Positions 18,935-28,769 of a stretch of DNA of 64,000 bases are shown here, piece after piece (positions within the stretch are counted from its first letter, which is position 1; every line of letters starts with the position of its first letter). The notes beneath the pieces are model-generated. The model searched no databases and was not told where the DNA came from. It worked only from the letters and a program-made list of their open reading frames with translations. The stretch spans positions 248,001 to 312,000 of the forward strand of contig NZ_JAHHZM010000001.1 in assembly GCF_018642165.1 (NCBI RefSeq), read 5' to 3'. Origin of the DNA: Echinicola shivajiensis (GTDB taxonomy: Bacteria; Bacteroidota; Bacteroidia; Cytophagales; Cyclobacteriaceae). The translations under genes and the position numbers were made by a program.

Positions 18935-21487
18935 ATGAAAAGACTTATTTTAATTCTCATTAATTGTTATCTCATAATTGTAAGCTCCCAGGCCCAAAGC
19001 CAATGGGAAAGCAAAGAATGGCCCGTATTAAAACATTACGACCAAGAACACCTTTATAATATAGCCCTGCCATTGGGCGGGATTGGTACCGGAACTTTTT
19101 CCATAGGAGGTAGAGGAGAATTAAGAGATTGGGAAATCATGAATATCCCAGGTAAAGGCTTTAGCACCGTAACAAAGGGAAATGATGCACCCTTCTTTGC
19201 CATATATTATAAGCCCGCCAATTCAAAACCAGTCACCAAAGGATTAATGGGGCCATTGGATCCTGTTGAATATTTACACTATGAAGGAAGACCGGTAAAC
19301 CATCATGGTATCCCAAGGTTTGAAAACGCCAGTTTTGATGCGGCTTATCCATTTGGACAGGTCAATCTATCTGGAAATGATGATCCTTTAACCGTAAAAA
19401 TTAAAGCCTTTAATCCATTAGTACCAGGAGATGAAGATGCCAGTGGCCATCCTATCGGGGTATTATCGTATGAAGTTACCAATACAGGAAATAAGGAATT
19501 ATCTGTGTCCATAGTAGGGTCTATGAGAAATTTTGTAGGCAAAGATGGTAGTAAATTTAGGACAGATTGGAAAGGAGATAATATTCCAATTGGTGCAAAA
19601 AACAACCAAAATGTCTACAAGGAAGCCGAGGGAATTAAAGGGATATATATGTATTCAGATGATGTATCGGCTGATGATCCAGCCTGGGGAAATATGGCAT
19701 TCTCCACGGATGCCAGAGATGGAGTTACTTATAGAACTAGTTCCAAATCCAATGCTTGGTCAAATTCATTATTGGACTTTTGGGATGACTTCAGTGAAGA
19801 TGGTGAATTAACTGAAAAGGACCAGTTTTTTGGGGACGATCCCATGGCCTCACTAGCAGTCAAAAGGACCATAGCACCTGGTGAAACCAAAGTATTCAAT
19901 TATTTCATCACCTGGCATTTCCCTAACCGAAAAGGTTGGTCCAATGAAGTAATTGGAAATTATTATACTAGCCAAAATGCAAATGCTTGGGAGGCTGCAT
20001 TAAAGATCGTTCCACAGCTTTCTGAACTGGAAACCAATACACTGACTTTTGTAAATGCACTAATAAATAGTGACTATCCAAAGGATGTAAAGGAAGCTGC
20101 ACTTTTTAATATCAATGTTTTAAGGTCACAAACCGTTTTTAGAATCCCAAGTGGGCATATGATGGGCTGGGAAGGTGTCATGGACAGGTTTGGCTCTTGT
20201 GCTGGTTCTTGTACGCATGTTTGGAATTATGAGCAGACCACTCCTTTCCTCTTTGGTAATTTGGCAAGGACTATGCGCGATGTAGAGTTAAACTATGCAT
20301 CCCAAGAGAATGGATTTATGTGTTTTAGAGCTGGGCTTCCCCTATCAAATGGCAATGTTTGCAGCGGTGCTGCTGCTGATGGTCAAATGGGCGCTGTAAT
20401 GAAATTCTATAGAGAGTGGCAATTGTCAGGGGACAACACTTTTTTAGAAAACAATTACGCCAAAGTAAAGAAAACTTTGTCTTACGCTTGGGAGGAAGGA
20501 AGTTGGGACGCCAATCAGGATGGAGTAATGGAAGGTTCACAGCACAATACCATGGATGTTAATTATTTTGGTCCTAACCCACAAATGGGAATCTGGTATT
20601 TAGGCGCATTGAAAGCAGCTTCAGAAATGGCCGCATATATGAAAGACAAAGCTTTTGAGAAAAAGTGCCTGACATTATACCAAAACGGAAGCCTTTGGAT
20701 AGATGAGCACTTATTCAATGGTGAGTACTATGAGCAAAAAGTCACCAATCCTGATAACTTTGAAGAATTTTTGGATTGGGAGAATAACCCAGATATAAAA
20801 ATTCCCGACTTCCAATTAGGAAAGGGCTGTTTGGTAGATCAACTGGTAGGACAATATATGGCCCATATTTGTGGTCTCGGGTATTTGGTCAAAGAGGAAA
20901 ATGTAAAAACCACCTTAAACAGTATCATGAAATACAATTATAGATCCTCCTTTGAAGACCACTTTAATAATATGCGTTCCTACGTATTAGGTGATGAAGC
21001 AGGACTGTTAATGGCAGCTTGGCCAAAAGGAAGACTAAAAGTTCCCTTTCCTTATTTCTCAGAAGCCATGACAGGATTTGAATACACTGCAGCAGTAGGG
21101 ATGATTTATGAAGGCCAAGATGATAAGGGGCTACAAGTTATAAGTGATATCCGTAACCGATTTGATGGACGTAAAAGAAACCCTTTCAGTGAACCAGAAT
21201 GCGGCCACCACTATGCCAGATCAATGGCCAGTTGGGCCTCCATATTGGCCATTTCTGATTTCCAGTATTCCGGAGTGGACAAAAGTATGCAGTTCACTTC
21301 AAATCCTGGTAAATATTTTTGGTCTAATGGCTATGCTTGGGGAACTGCTAAAGTAGAAAATAAGCAGATTGAATTAGAAGTCCTATTTGGCAATCTTGAA
21401 CTGAAGAAAGCAAGCCTAAATAACGGGCTAAATAAAAAGGTAAAATTGAATTTATCTGCAGGTGACCGTGAGACCATTCAGTTTTGA
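18935..21487 (+). CDS. GH116 family beta-glucosidase/glucosylceramidase-like enzyme (first copy)
   Basis: This is an 850-residue secreted enzyme with a signal peptide ending SSQAQS. The N-terminal GBA2-type beta-sandwich domain starts with the family signature ALPLGGIGTGTFSIGGRGEL then RDWEI. The C-terminal (alpha/alpha)6 barrel (DUF608-type, PF04685-like) carries the presumed nucleophile Glu433 in THVWNYEQT and the presumed acid/base Asp541 in HNTMDVNYFGP, by analogy with characterised GH116 enzymes. It would release glucose or a related sugar from a beta-glycoside in the periplasm. It is the first structural gene of a plus-strand set with a second GH116, a sugar mutarotase-like lipoprotein and a GH117-like enzyme. 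Confidence 0.9.
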   Translation: MKRLILILINCYLIIVSSQAQSQWESKEWPVLKHYDQEHLYNIALPLGGIGTGTFSIGGRGELRDWEIMNIPGKGFSTVTKGNDAPFFAIYYKPANSKPVTKGLMGPLDPVEYLHYEGRPVNHHGIPRFENASFDAAYPFGQVNLSGNDDPLTVKIKAFNPLVPGDEDASGHPIGVLSYEVTNTGNKELSVSIVGSMRNFVGKDGSKFRTDWKGDNIPIGAKNNQNVYKEAEGIKGIYMYSDDVSADDPAWGNMAFSTDARDGVTYRTSSKSNAWSNSLLDFWDDFSEDGELTEKDQFFGDDPMASLAVKRTIAPGETKVFNYFITWHFPNRKGWSNEVIGNYYTSQNANAWEAALKIVPQLSELETNTLTFVNALINSDYPKDVKEAALFNINVLRSQTVFRIPSGHMMGWEGVMDRFGSCAGSCTHVWNYEQTTPFLFGNLARTMRDVELNYASQENGFMCFRAGLPLSNGNVCSGAAADGQMGAVMKFYREWQLSGDNTFLENNYAKVKKTLSYAWEEGSWDANQDGVMEGSQHNTMDVNYFGPNPQMGIWYLGALKAASEMAAYMKDKAFEKKCLTLYQNGSLWIDEHLFNGEYYEQKVTNPDNFEEFLDWENNPDIKIPDFQLGKGCLVDQLVGQYMAHICGLGYLVKEENVKTTLNSIMKYNYRSSFEDHFNNMRSYVLGDEAGLLMAAWPKGRLKVPFPYFSEAMTGFEYTAAVGMIYEGQDDKGLQVISDIRNRFDGRKRNPFSEPECGHHYARSMASWASILAISDFQYSGVDKSMQFTSNPGKYFWSNGYAWGTAKVENKQIELEVLFGNLELKKASLNNGLNKKVKLNLSAGDRETIQF

Positions 21488-21554
21488 ACCATAGTTAAGA
21501 AACACCAGAGATACCAAACATATATTGAATAATAGCTCAGTGATTTAATCTAAA

Positions 21555-24149
21555 ATGAAGTGGATAATAATTCTAATAATAATATTCATACAATTTCAAG
21601 TAAAGGCCCAAGATCAAGCCCAGCTTCAATACATAGGTATGCCCGTAGGTGGGATTAGTGCTGGTCAGGTTTATTTAGGAGGAGATGGCCAATTATGGTA
21701 TTGGGATATTTTCAATAGGCAAAGGATTGATCCGGGTGGACCTGGAGATAAATTTTACCTCAACCCAATGGTACAAGACCATCTGTTTGAGCAGGGATTT
21801 GCTTTACGCATTCAAAATGGATCTACCCCAATTATAAAGCCACTCCGTGAAGGAGGTTTTGACCAGATTGAATTTAACGGAGAATATCCAATAGGAAAAG
21901 TCTCTTACAAGGATAATGATATTCCTATTGAGGTCAATTTAAATGCCTTTACTCCCTTTATCCCTACGGACTATAAAAATTCCGCCTTTCCGGCAATTCT
22001 AATAGAATTTACACTCAAAAATTCCGGCATTAATGAACAGGAAGTGGAGTTGATAGGCTGGTTACAAAACATGGCCAACTATTATAGTGCTGAAACATAT
22101 CAAGGCAATCATATCAATGAAATTATTGATATGCCAGAATATAAGCTGCTCTTCAATTCTTCAGAAGGTGAAGGAATCAATGAGCTTCCTGATCATGGAA
22201 ACATGAGCCTAAGCCTATTGGAGCCAAGTGAACATTCCTGGTTCACAACAAAAGCACCAAGAGATATTATCAATAATTTAACCTCAATAGGCCCGAGCGC
22301 AAATAACAAACAAATAACTCCACTTGGCAACACCATTACAGGGGCACTAGGAGAAAAATTAAAACTTCTGCCTGGAGAAGAAAAAACCGTCACCTTTATT
22401 CTTTCCTGGTACTTCCCTAACCTAAACAGGAAAGAAAGCGGTTTGCACGATTTAAATAATAGAGAAAATTTGCGCTACTCATATAGTTCCAGGTTCACAT
22501 CTTCTGCAGATGTCACAAATTATATAGCTACCAATCATAAGCATCTCATAAATGATACAAAAAAGTGGAATCGTACATGGTATGATTCCAGCCTTCCAAA
22601 ATGGTTTTTGGACAGGACTTTTGTAAACACCAGCACCCTGGCCACGACTGCTAGTTACCTATTGGACGATCTTACAGATGCTCCCCAAAATGAAGGGCGA
22701 TTCTATACTATGGAAGGCGTTTATCTGGGTAATGGTACCTGTACACATGTATTTCATTACGAACAGGCATTAGGTAGGGTCTTTCCTAATTTGGCCAAAC
22801 AGCTAAGAGAACAAATTGACTACGGACTATCCTTCAATAAAAGCGGTATTATAGGATATAGAGGAGAATTTTCAAATATGGGCCACCATGACGGCCGAGG
22901 CTATGCTGTTGATGGACAGGCTGGCACTATCTTGAGAACGTATAGGGAACACAGTATGTCAAGTGACAATACTTTTCTTAAATCAAATTGGACAAAGATC
23001 AAAAAGAGCATTGAATATATGATAGCGCATGATTCTACTGGTCAAAAACCATTGGATGGAATATTGGAAGGTGCTCAATACAATACCCTTGACAGGGAAT
23101 GGTTCGGGAAGATTTCATGGACCAGCAGTATGTACAATGCGGCACTTAGAGCTGGGGAAGCTATGGCCCTTGATATGAATGACCAAGTTTTTGCTAAAAA
23201 ATGTAATGAGATATCCGAAAAGGGACAGGAAAATATGGTGAACCAATTATTTAATGGAGAGTATTTTATCAATATCCTTGATCCCGAAAACCGAGTAGCA
23301 CCAAATTCAGCAACGGGTTGCCATATAGATCAAGTGCTGGGACAGTCTTGGATTAGTCAGGTCGGCCTGCCCAGAATATTACCTGAAGAAGAAACAAAAT
23401 CTGCCCTAAGATCTATTTATAAATACAATTTTCAGCCAGACATAGGCAAATATCTAGCTACAGCTAAAATTCAACCAGTGAGGTATTATGCTTTGTCCGG
23501 GGAACCTGGCACCGTCATGTGTAGCTTCCCTAATGGCGGAGAAGAATTGGCTCCCGGAGAGGTAAGATCAGAATGGGAAAAACTAGTGGTAGGTTATTTC
23601 AGTGAAAGCATGACCGGTTTCACCTATCAGGCAGCTGCCCATATGATAGCGGAAGGATTGGTTGAAGAAGGTTTGCAAATGATTAAGGCTATCCATATCA
23701 GATATGATCCTACAAAAAGAAATCCTTATAATGAAGTAGAATACGGTAATCATTATACCCGTGCAATGTCCAGTTATGGCGCATTTATAGCAGCTTCTGG
23801 CTTTTATTATCATGGCCCAAAAGGAATCATTGGCTTTGACCCAAAAATCCAGAAAGAACAGTTCAAATCAGCCTTTATCAGCGCCAAAGGCTGGGGAACC
23901 TATGAGCAACAAATATCCAATAAAAACTTCGATGCCCAGCTAAAACTTCAGTATGGTGAATTAAACCTCAATAAATTTAAGTTACACCCTCGAAAAGAAG
24001 GAAAGCCTAAAGTATTGGTTAAATTAAATGGAGAAATCATTAAGACCCAAGTGATGATGGGGGAATCCTCAATAGACCTAGGCTTCAAAGAAGAAATCAA
24101 GCTAAAAGAAAACGACCTTTTAACGATAGAATTAACATATAACCCATGA
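21555..24149 (+). CDS. GH116-related glycoside hydrolase (second, divergent copy)
   Basis: This is an 864-residue secreted protein with a signal peptide ending VKAQ. It has the same two-domain plan as the preceding gene but a divergent sequence. It opens [20 protein letters not shown] and the presumed catalytic residues are Glu403 (THVFHYEQA) and Asp513 ([10 protein letters not shown]). Both are conserved, so it should be active, probably on a different linkage or sugar from its neighbour. The stop overlaps the start of the next gene by four bases (ATGA), which points to translational coupling with the RbsD/FucU-like lipoprotein. The gap after the first GH116 gene is 67 bases. Confidence 0.87.
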   Translation: MKWIIILIIIFIQFQVKAQDQAQLQYIGMPVGGISAGQVYLGGDGQLWYWDIFNRQRIDPGGPGDKFYLNPMVQDHLFEQGFALRIQNGSTPIIKPLREGGFDQIEFNGEYPIGKVSYKDNDIPIEVNLNAFTPFIPTDYKNSAFPAILIEFTLKNSGINEQEVELIGWLQNMANYYSAETYQGNHINEIIDMPEYKLLFNSSEGEGINELPDHGNMSLSLLEPSEHSWFTTKAPRDIINNLTSIGPSANNKQITPLGNTITGALGEKLKLLPGEEKTVTFILSWYFPNLNRKESGLHDLNNRENLRYSYSSRFTSSADVTNYIATNHKHLINDTKKWNRTWYDSSLPKWFLDRTFVNTSTLATTASYLLDDLTDAPQNEGRFYTMEGVYLGNGTCTHVFHYEQALGRVFPNLAKQLREQIDYGLSFNKSGIIGYRGEFSNMGHHDGRGYAVDGQAGTILRTYREHSMSSDNTFLKSNWTKIKKSIEYMIAHDSTGQKPLDGILEGAQYNTLDREWFGKISWTSSMYNAALRAGEAMALDMNDQVFAKKCNEISEKGQENMVNQLFNGEYFINILDPENRVAPNSATGCHIDQVLGQSWISQVGLPRILPEEETKSALRSIYKYNFQPDIGKYLATAKIQPVRYYALSGEPGTVMCSFPNGGEELAPGEVRSEWEKLVVGYFSESMTGFTYQAAAHMIAEGLVEEGLQMIKAIHIRYDPTKRNPYNEVEYGNHYTRAMSSYGAFIAASGFYYHGPKGIIGFDPKIQKEQFKSAFISAKGWGTYEQQISNKNFDAQLKLQYGELNLNKFKLHPRKEGKPKVLVKLNGEIIKTQVMMGESSIDLGFKEEIKLKENDLLTIELTYNP

Positions 24150-24736
24150 AACACATTTTATTCAGAAAATTATTCATCGCATTTGCTAGTGCCATTTTAA
24201 TGGATGCATCAGCCTGCACACCTAATACCAAGCAGCCAAATGAAGTAATAATCGAGCATGATTTGAAAACTCAACTTCATTCACTAATGCCACAATTGGG
24301 CCATAGGAATTGGGTATTGGTCGTGGATTCGGCCTACCCTTTCCAAAATTCTGATGGTCTGACTATGGTCAACAGCGAACTCAGTCATGAAGCAACTATA
24401 GAGGAAGTCGTGAAAGCTATTAAAAGTTCGGTACATGTTAGCGCCAATGTCTATTTGGATAAAGAGTTGGATTATATTGAGGAGACTGATATTCCTGGGA
24501 TATCTGACTACAAATCGAACCTAAATACCAAGTTGGGAGATTGGAAGACTAAAAAGGTCCTACACGAACAACTCATTTCTAAAATCGATTCAGTTTCTAA
24601 ACCATTTAAGATCCTTGTAGTTAAAACGGATTTCACCATGCCTTATACCTCAGTGTTTTTTGAATTGGATTGTAAATATTGGGGTGCTGATCAAGAAGAA
24701 GCTTTAAGAAATAGAATGAAGTCTACATCAAATTGA
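24146..24736 (+). CDS. RbsD/FucU-family sugar mutarotase-like lipoprotein
   Basis: This 196-residue protein begins with a membrane-targeting signal ([19 protein letters not shown]), with Cys24 as probable lipid attachment. The rest matches the RbsD/FucU fold: [16 protein letters not shown] with His53 at the position of the catalytic His of D-ribose pyranase/L-fucose mutarotase, and a C-terminal stretch [20 protein letters not shown]. Known members are cytoplasmic and interconvert ring forms of free sugars for transport or catabolism. Here the signal sequence implies a periplasmic or outer-membrane site. The 4-base overlap with the GH116 gene suggests it acts on the sugar that enzyme releases. 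The family call is fairly firm; the role is inferred. Confidence 0.75.
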   Translation: MKHILFRKLFIAFASAILMDASACTPNTKQPNEVIIEHDLKTQLHSLMPQLGHRNWVLVVDSAYPFQNSDGLTMVNSELSHEATIEEVVKAIKSSVHVSANVYLDKELDYIEETDIPGISDYKSNLNTKLGDWKTKKVLHEQLISKIDSVSKPFKILVVKTDFTMPYTSVFFELDCKYWGADQEEALRNRMKSTSN

Positions 24737-24741
24737 ATGGA

Positions 24742-25779
24742 ATGATTTTTTTCAATAAAGACATTAAAATCAAGCTTTTAATACTAGGGCTAAGTTTGAT
24801 TTCATCAATTTTCTCTACCCAAGCCCAAGATAAAATAGAGCCGAAAGATATTTTCAGGTATGATAGTATTACTGGAATAGGTTATGAAAAAGGAGTAACA
24901 CGTAGGGATCCTAGTGATATCATCAAAGTAGATGGTGTTTATTATGTGTATTATACCAAGGTTATCGGTAGATCTTCAGGCTATTGGGGAGATATATGGT
25001 ATGCTACTTCTGTTGACGAGGGATTTAGCTGGGAAGAGCAAGGCCAAGCACTAGGAAAAGGACATTTAGGTGATTTTGATTCCCAAGCTGTATTTACTCC
25101 AAACATTATTTTTGCCCATAACAAATATTATCTTTTCTATACGGCAGTTAAACCGACACCTGGAAATTTGGACATGGAATTTGAAAATAATAGTAGTACA
25201 GACATTACGGCAATTGGTCTCGCCGTTTCCAAATCACCCTCGGGCCCCTTTGAAAGGCTAAGTGCTGAGCCGATACTAAAAGTAAGTACGGAGCCTGAAA
25301 AGTTCGATAGTTATAGAATCGATGATGCGTCCCTACTGTACAGAAATGGCTTGTATTGGCTCTACTATAAAGGAAGAAGCCGAGTCCATGCTGAAACTGG
25401 CCCAGCCCATACCCAAATGGGAGTGGCTTATGCACAATCACCTGAAGGTCCATATACCAAATTCAACCGACCATTATTGGATAAGAGTCATGAGGTTCTG
25501 ATATGGCCTTTTAAAAATGGCGTAAATGCCCTTGCCTCTATCAGTAGCCAAATTAAATATGCTCCAGATGGAATTAACTTTGATTCAAAAAATGAAGGTT
25601 ATAAGGTAAAAAGCCGGCCAAATGCACCAGGGGCTTTTAGACCTGACTTAACTAATAGCGTTGTAGTGGGTGAAAAACTTAGCTGGGGAATAGGAATGGT
25701 GCATAATGGTAATGACGCTTATCTTATACGATTTGACACAATCTTACTGCCCTTTGAAAAAATAAACTTTTCAAAATAA
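24742..25779 (+). CDS. GH117/GH43-like five-bladed propeller glycoside hydrolase
   Basis: The frame is open from TTG at 24733, but ATG at 24742 follows the upstream stop by five bases and starts a normal signal peptide ending STQAQ, giving 345 residues. The mature part has GVTRRDPSDIIKVDGVYYV with Asp56 as a likely catalytic base, DIWYATSVDEGFSWEEQGQA, FDSQAVFTPNI, and IDDASLLYRNGLYWLYYKG. These are beta-propeller repeats seen in GH117 and related GH43-clan enzymes. GH117 members remove terminal 3,6-anhydro-galactose from agar oligosaccharides, but this branch is broad and the substrate here cannot be fixed. It is the last gene of the locus and overlaps or abuts the RbsD-like gene, so it belongs to the same operon. 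Confidence 0.78.
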   Translation: MIFFNKDIKIKLLILGLSLISSIFSTQAQDKIEPKDIFRYDSITGIGYEKGVTRRDPSDIIKVDGVYYVYYTKVIGRSSGYWGDIWYATSVDEGFSWEEQGQALGKGHLGDFDSQAVFTPNIIFAHNKYYLFYTAVKPTPGNLDMEFENNSSTDITAIGLAVSKSPSGPFERLSAEPILKVSTEPEKFDSYRIDDASLLYRNGLYWLYYKGRSRVHAETGPAHTQMGVAYAQSPEGPYTKFNRPLLDKSHEVLIWPFKNGVNALASISSQIKYAPDGINFDSKNEGYKVKSRPNAPGAFRPDLTNSVVVGEKLSWGIGMVHNGNDAYLIRFDTILLPFEKINFSK

Positions 25780-26804
25780 ATAAGCCATTCTGCCACTAAC
25801 ATCAATGTCCCTACTGTTTTACCAAATAACATATCCTCAATCTAAAATGACTCAAAACTGATAAAATCCAAAAATAATTAACACTAAACTATTGTTTTTA
25901 AAAATTAAGTTAATATTGACTCTACTTATTATTACAATAAGAAGAAAGGAATATACATATTATCTATTGCCCATTTCATTTATTATAACGTGCTAGAAAG
26001 TGTAAGGATTTTAAGTTCTCCAAAGAAAATTAGCTAATTGTCACCTCAAAAACTTCTCTGCTAAAAAAAGAAAACCGTATCTATTGAAATTACAAAAAAG
26101 ACAGCTTAAAAAAATCAGAGCCAATTGGTCACCCCCATTTTCAAGCCTTTTAATCTTCCGATAGCAGAATATTCCGGATTGATCTCCTTCTCAAAATTGT
26201 GTAAGAAATGATATACCTAGCCACATATTGGCATCAATTCTTCCAGAACCATTCTTTCTTAAACTCTAGAATTTCTCAATGAACTACTCCTTTGATCAAA
26301 AGATGTTGGAAAAACTATATTCCAATACTTAGGCTAAATTTTATATATCTGGTAAAATCTACTCACTTTATTGGATTGCACAAGCCCTTGAAAACTTTGC
26401 CACCCACACTCGTACAGCTTGCTAGAAATGGAAAAAGATTAATATCGGTTCAAATATTTCGTTTTAATCAACCGCAATTTAATACAGAATGAAAAAGACC
26501 ATATATAATGATGATGGATTTCTTGTTGAAATCCTAAAGACTATCTGACAACCAGCAATGCATTCACTGATATTGAAGCAATAATTCTAGTAGACATTAT
26601 TGGCATTTTAAATGCGCCCCAAATTCTTTTAAGGTTATAAGCTTCTCTATCATTTCTATTTACTCCATTAAGGATCTCGATCTACATACCGCCAGCTCCA
26701 GCCTAGGGAATCATTAATTAATATTTTGGCAACTAATTTCTGCAAACAACTCCTATATCTCCTCCATCCCCTTCACAAACTGGATCAATACAAATACCAA
26801 GTTA
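25780..26804. other. Decayed, gene-poor region left of the integrase remnant
   Basis: There are 1025 AT-rich bases with no gene I can support. On the minus strand two short open stretches look like former coding sequence. One at about 26550-26690 reads NGVNRNDREAYNLKRIWGAF in one frame and ends at a stop. Another at about 26110-26260 reads NPEYSAIGRLKGLKM and, in another frame, NGSGRIDANMWLG. Frame changes and stops interrupt both. I cannot name the parent genes. No inverted repeats typical of an IS were seen. Confidence 0.4.
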
Positions 26805-27068
26805 TCATTTCCCACTTTCCATCAGTCTCCTTACATCCTCAAAGTCATAAAACATCAATCCCCCTACTTTAGTAAAGGGCAATGTTCCATTAATCCTTAG
26901 ATTCTGTAAGGTTCCTGGAGATATCCCTAATAAATCACGGACTTCATAAGATTTAAGCCATCGCTTTGTAGGCGTTCCAGATTGCTTTTTGAGGAATTGG
27001 TCTAACTCTTGAAAAAATTGCTCCTTAAATTCCATTAAGTCCTGTTTGGTGATAATTTCTATGTCCAT
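26805..27068 (-). CDS. Excisionase-like helix-turn-helix protein (HTH_17 type)
   Basis: This is an 87-residue protein. The first 30 residues form a charged helix (DLMEFKEQFFQELDQFLKKQ). The rest is a winged HTH of the MerR/excisionase type (WLKSYEVRDLLGISPGTLQN then LRINGTLPFTKVGGLMFYDF). Such proteins sit beside tyrosine integrases in Bacteroidota mobile elements and act as recombination directionality factors or small regulators. It lies 115 bases after the integrase stop in the same direction. Confidence 0.82.
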   Translation of the reverse strand: MDIEIITKQDLMEFKEQFFQELDQFLKKQSGTPTKRWLKSYEVRDLLGISPGTLQNLRINGTLPFTKVGGLMFYDFEDVRRLMESGK

Positions 27069-27183
27069 AACCTATTTTTTTATTTAATAATATGATTTGA
27101 AGTTAAATGGTATCATTTCATAACATTCACAAGTTAGGTAGGACTTGGGGGTGAAGTCCCCCTCCCCCTATTAGACTTTAGTA

Positions 27184-28407
27184 TTAAAAGAGCTTTGCCC
27201 TTAGCAATCCCATATCCTGGCTTATTTTTTTCTCAACCACCCTAGCATAAATTTGGGTAGTAGCAATTTTACTATGCCCCAACATCTTACTTACAGTTTC
27301 TATTGGGACCCCATTCATCAAAGTAACTGTTGTAGCGAATGTATGTCTGGCTGTGTGGTGGGTAAGGTTCTTTTCTATCCCACATAAATCTGCAATTTCC
27401 TTTAAATAACTGTTCATCTTTTGATTGGAAATTGGAGGAAACAAGGTTCCATTAGCCTTAGACCTAGGATCATTTTTATACTTTTCAATTATAAATAATG
27501 GTTTAGGAAGCAATGGTAATTTTACCGGCTCATCTGTTTTCTTCCTGCTGGTTATCAGCCATTGCTCTCCATCAATTCCCTTAGCCATGTTTAATCTTTT
27601 TAAGTTCATGGAATCAATATAGGAAAGTCCAGTATAGCAACAGAAAACAAACAAGTCACGTACCCAATCCAATCTCTTTATGGAAAATTCTTTATTTTCA
27701 ATTCGGGAAAGCTCTTCCTGCTCTAAAAAATTTCTTTGTACCTTCTTGAATTTGAATTTATAGTTCAAAAATGGATCTTTTGTAATCCATTCCATCTTGA
27801 ATGCCAAAGTCATTAATTTCTTTAACCGAATGAGGTGCTTCATCACGCCATTATTGGCTATTGTCCGTCTATTATCCTTTGGCTTAAAAGTCCTTAAATG
27901 GTACTCATAATCAGTAATAAACTTATAATTGATTTCAGTGACATCAATATCCTTCCTCTTCCTTTTATTTTCAAGAAATTCTAAAAGATGTTTTTTAGTG
28001 GTACGGTAGTTTTTTAATGTCCCCTCTGCCAAAATCCCATGATTTTGAATATTGTGATAATCAATTAACTCCATCAAGGTATGTGTTTCTTCCTCGATTC
28101 CCAAAAACTTGTTTTTGACTGATTGGGCAGTAATATTTTTCTTCTCAACAAACAATTCTTGGTAGCTTTCCAGAATCTGAGCCCTAAAGTGTTCCAAAAA
28201 ACTATTAAAGGTTCTTGACTCTGGGTTATTGCCTTTAACCTTCCCTTTTCCATGGTCCCAAAGACCCCATTCAATTTCCTTCTTGACAGAGATTTCCACT
28301 CGCTTTCCATCTACAGTAATTCGGCAATGCACCGGAACCTTCCCTCCTTCCATAGCCTTATTTTTCCTTGTAATAAACTGAATACCAAGTGTTTTAGATC
28401 TTTTCAT
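27184..28407 (-). CDS. Tyrosine site-specific integrase
   Basis: This is a 407-residue integrase. The N-terminal arm-binding domain (LGIQFITRKNKAMEGGKVPV) is followed by a SAM-like core-binding domain (about 105-205) and the catalytic domain. Visible catalytic parts are HTARHTFATTVTLMNGVPIE (His-x-x-Arg box), MLGHSKIATTQIYARV with the Tyr nucleophile, and CCYTGLSYIDSMNL, where many tyrosine recombinases have Arg in the first box and this Bacteroidota group (as in IntDOT) has Ser. The gene looks intact. With the HTH gene it is all that remains of an island next to tRNA-Pro; no transfer, replication or cargo genes are seen. Confidence 0.93.
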   Translation of the reverse strand: MKRSKTLGIQFITRKNKAMEGGKVPVHCRITVDGKRVEISVKKEIEWGLWDHGKGKVKGNNPESRTFNSFLEHFRAQILESYQELFVEKKNITAQSVKNKFLGIEEETHTLMELIDYHNIQNHGILAEGTLKNYRTTKKHLLEFLENKRKRKDIDVTEINYKFITDYEYHLRTFKPKDNRRTIANNGVMKHLIRLKKLMTLAFKMEWITKDPFLNYKFKFKKVQRNFLEQEELSRIENKEFSIKRLDWVRDLFVFCCYTGLSYIDSMNLKRLNMAKGIDGEQWLITSRKKTDEPVKLPLLPKPLFIIEKYKNDPRSKANGTLFPPISNQKMNSYLKEIADLCGIEKNLTHHTARHTFATTVTLMNGVPIETVSKMLGHSKIATTQIYARVVEKKISQDMGLLRAKLF

Positions 28408-28449
28408 AACAATTTCATTTGGTTTAAAATGGTGCCTTTTGACTAAAAA

Positions 28450-28582
28450 AGGTCACCAAAACGACTTATTTTCAAGCTCAAAATGGCCCAAAAACACCCA
28501 AAATTCGAGATCAGGAACTCAATGACTACCAACAAGTTAAGCTCTAACCAGTGACCTAATATAAAAAATTAATTAGGTCACC
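28450..28582. promoter_or_regulatory. AGGTCAC repeats between integrase and tRNA-Pro (candidate integrase/HTH binding sites)
   Basis: AGGTCACC occurs at 28450-28457 and 28575-28582, with an inverted copy GTGACCT at 28551-28557. The pair 28551-28560/28572-28581 forms a 10-base inverted repeat (GTGACCTAAT/ATTAGGTCAC). The position upstream of the integrase start and beside the tRNA is where arm-type sites or an operator would lie. This is inferred from position and repetition only. Confidence 0.4.
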
Positions 28583-28636
28583 GAATAGGTCTCATTTTCT
28601 TTGAAATTGTTTGATGTTTTTTAGGGTATAAAAAAC

Positions 28637-28672
28637 AAAAAAGCCTCCAAAACATACGTTTTGAAGGCTTTT
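28637..28672 (-). terminator. Terminator of tRNA-Pro
   Basis: On the minus strand AAGCCT..CAAAAC pairs with GTTTTG..AGGCTT around a 4-base loop. It is followed by T6-G-T6 (complement of the A-rich 28630-28642). It lies about 25 bases past the 3' end of the tRNA. Confidence 0.75.
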
Positions 28673-28695
28673 GGAGCGATTTACCCCCCTTTTTG

Positions 28696-28769
28696 TCGGA
28701 GTGGCGGGATTCGAACCCACGACCCCTTGCACCCCATGCAAGTACGCTACCGGGCTGCGCTACACTCCG
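28696..28769 (-). tRNA. tRNA-Pro (anticodon GGG)
   Basis: This is a 74-base cloverleaf on the minus strand. The acceptor CGGAGTG pairs with CACTCCG, discriminator A at 28696. The D arm contains AGCCCGGTAGC. The anticodon stem is CTTGC/GCAAG with loop ATGGGGT, giving anticodon GGG. The T-loop is TTCGAAT with stem GTGGG/CCCGC. CCA is not encoded. The sequence is complete and canonical. It is the likely chromosomal target of the neighbouring integrase, whose side faces the 3' end. Confidence 0.96.

Noticed and set aside
26292-26492. 66-codon plus-strand ORF in the decayed region
   Set aside because: Composition is not protein-like and no family pattern is seen; neighbouring remnants are on the other strand.
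25780-26804. Insertion sequence or transposase fragment
   Set aside because: No terminal inverted repeats, target duplication or DDE-type motifs could be seen in any frame.
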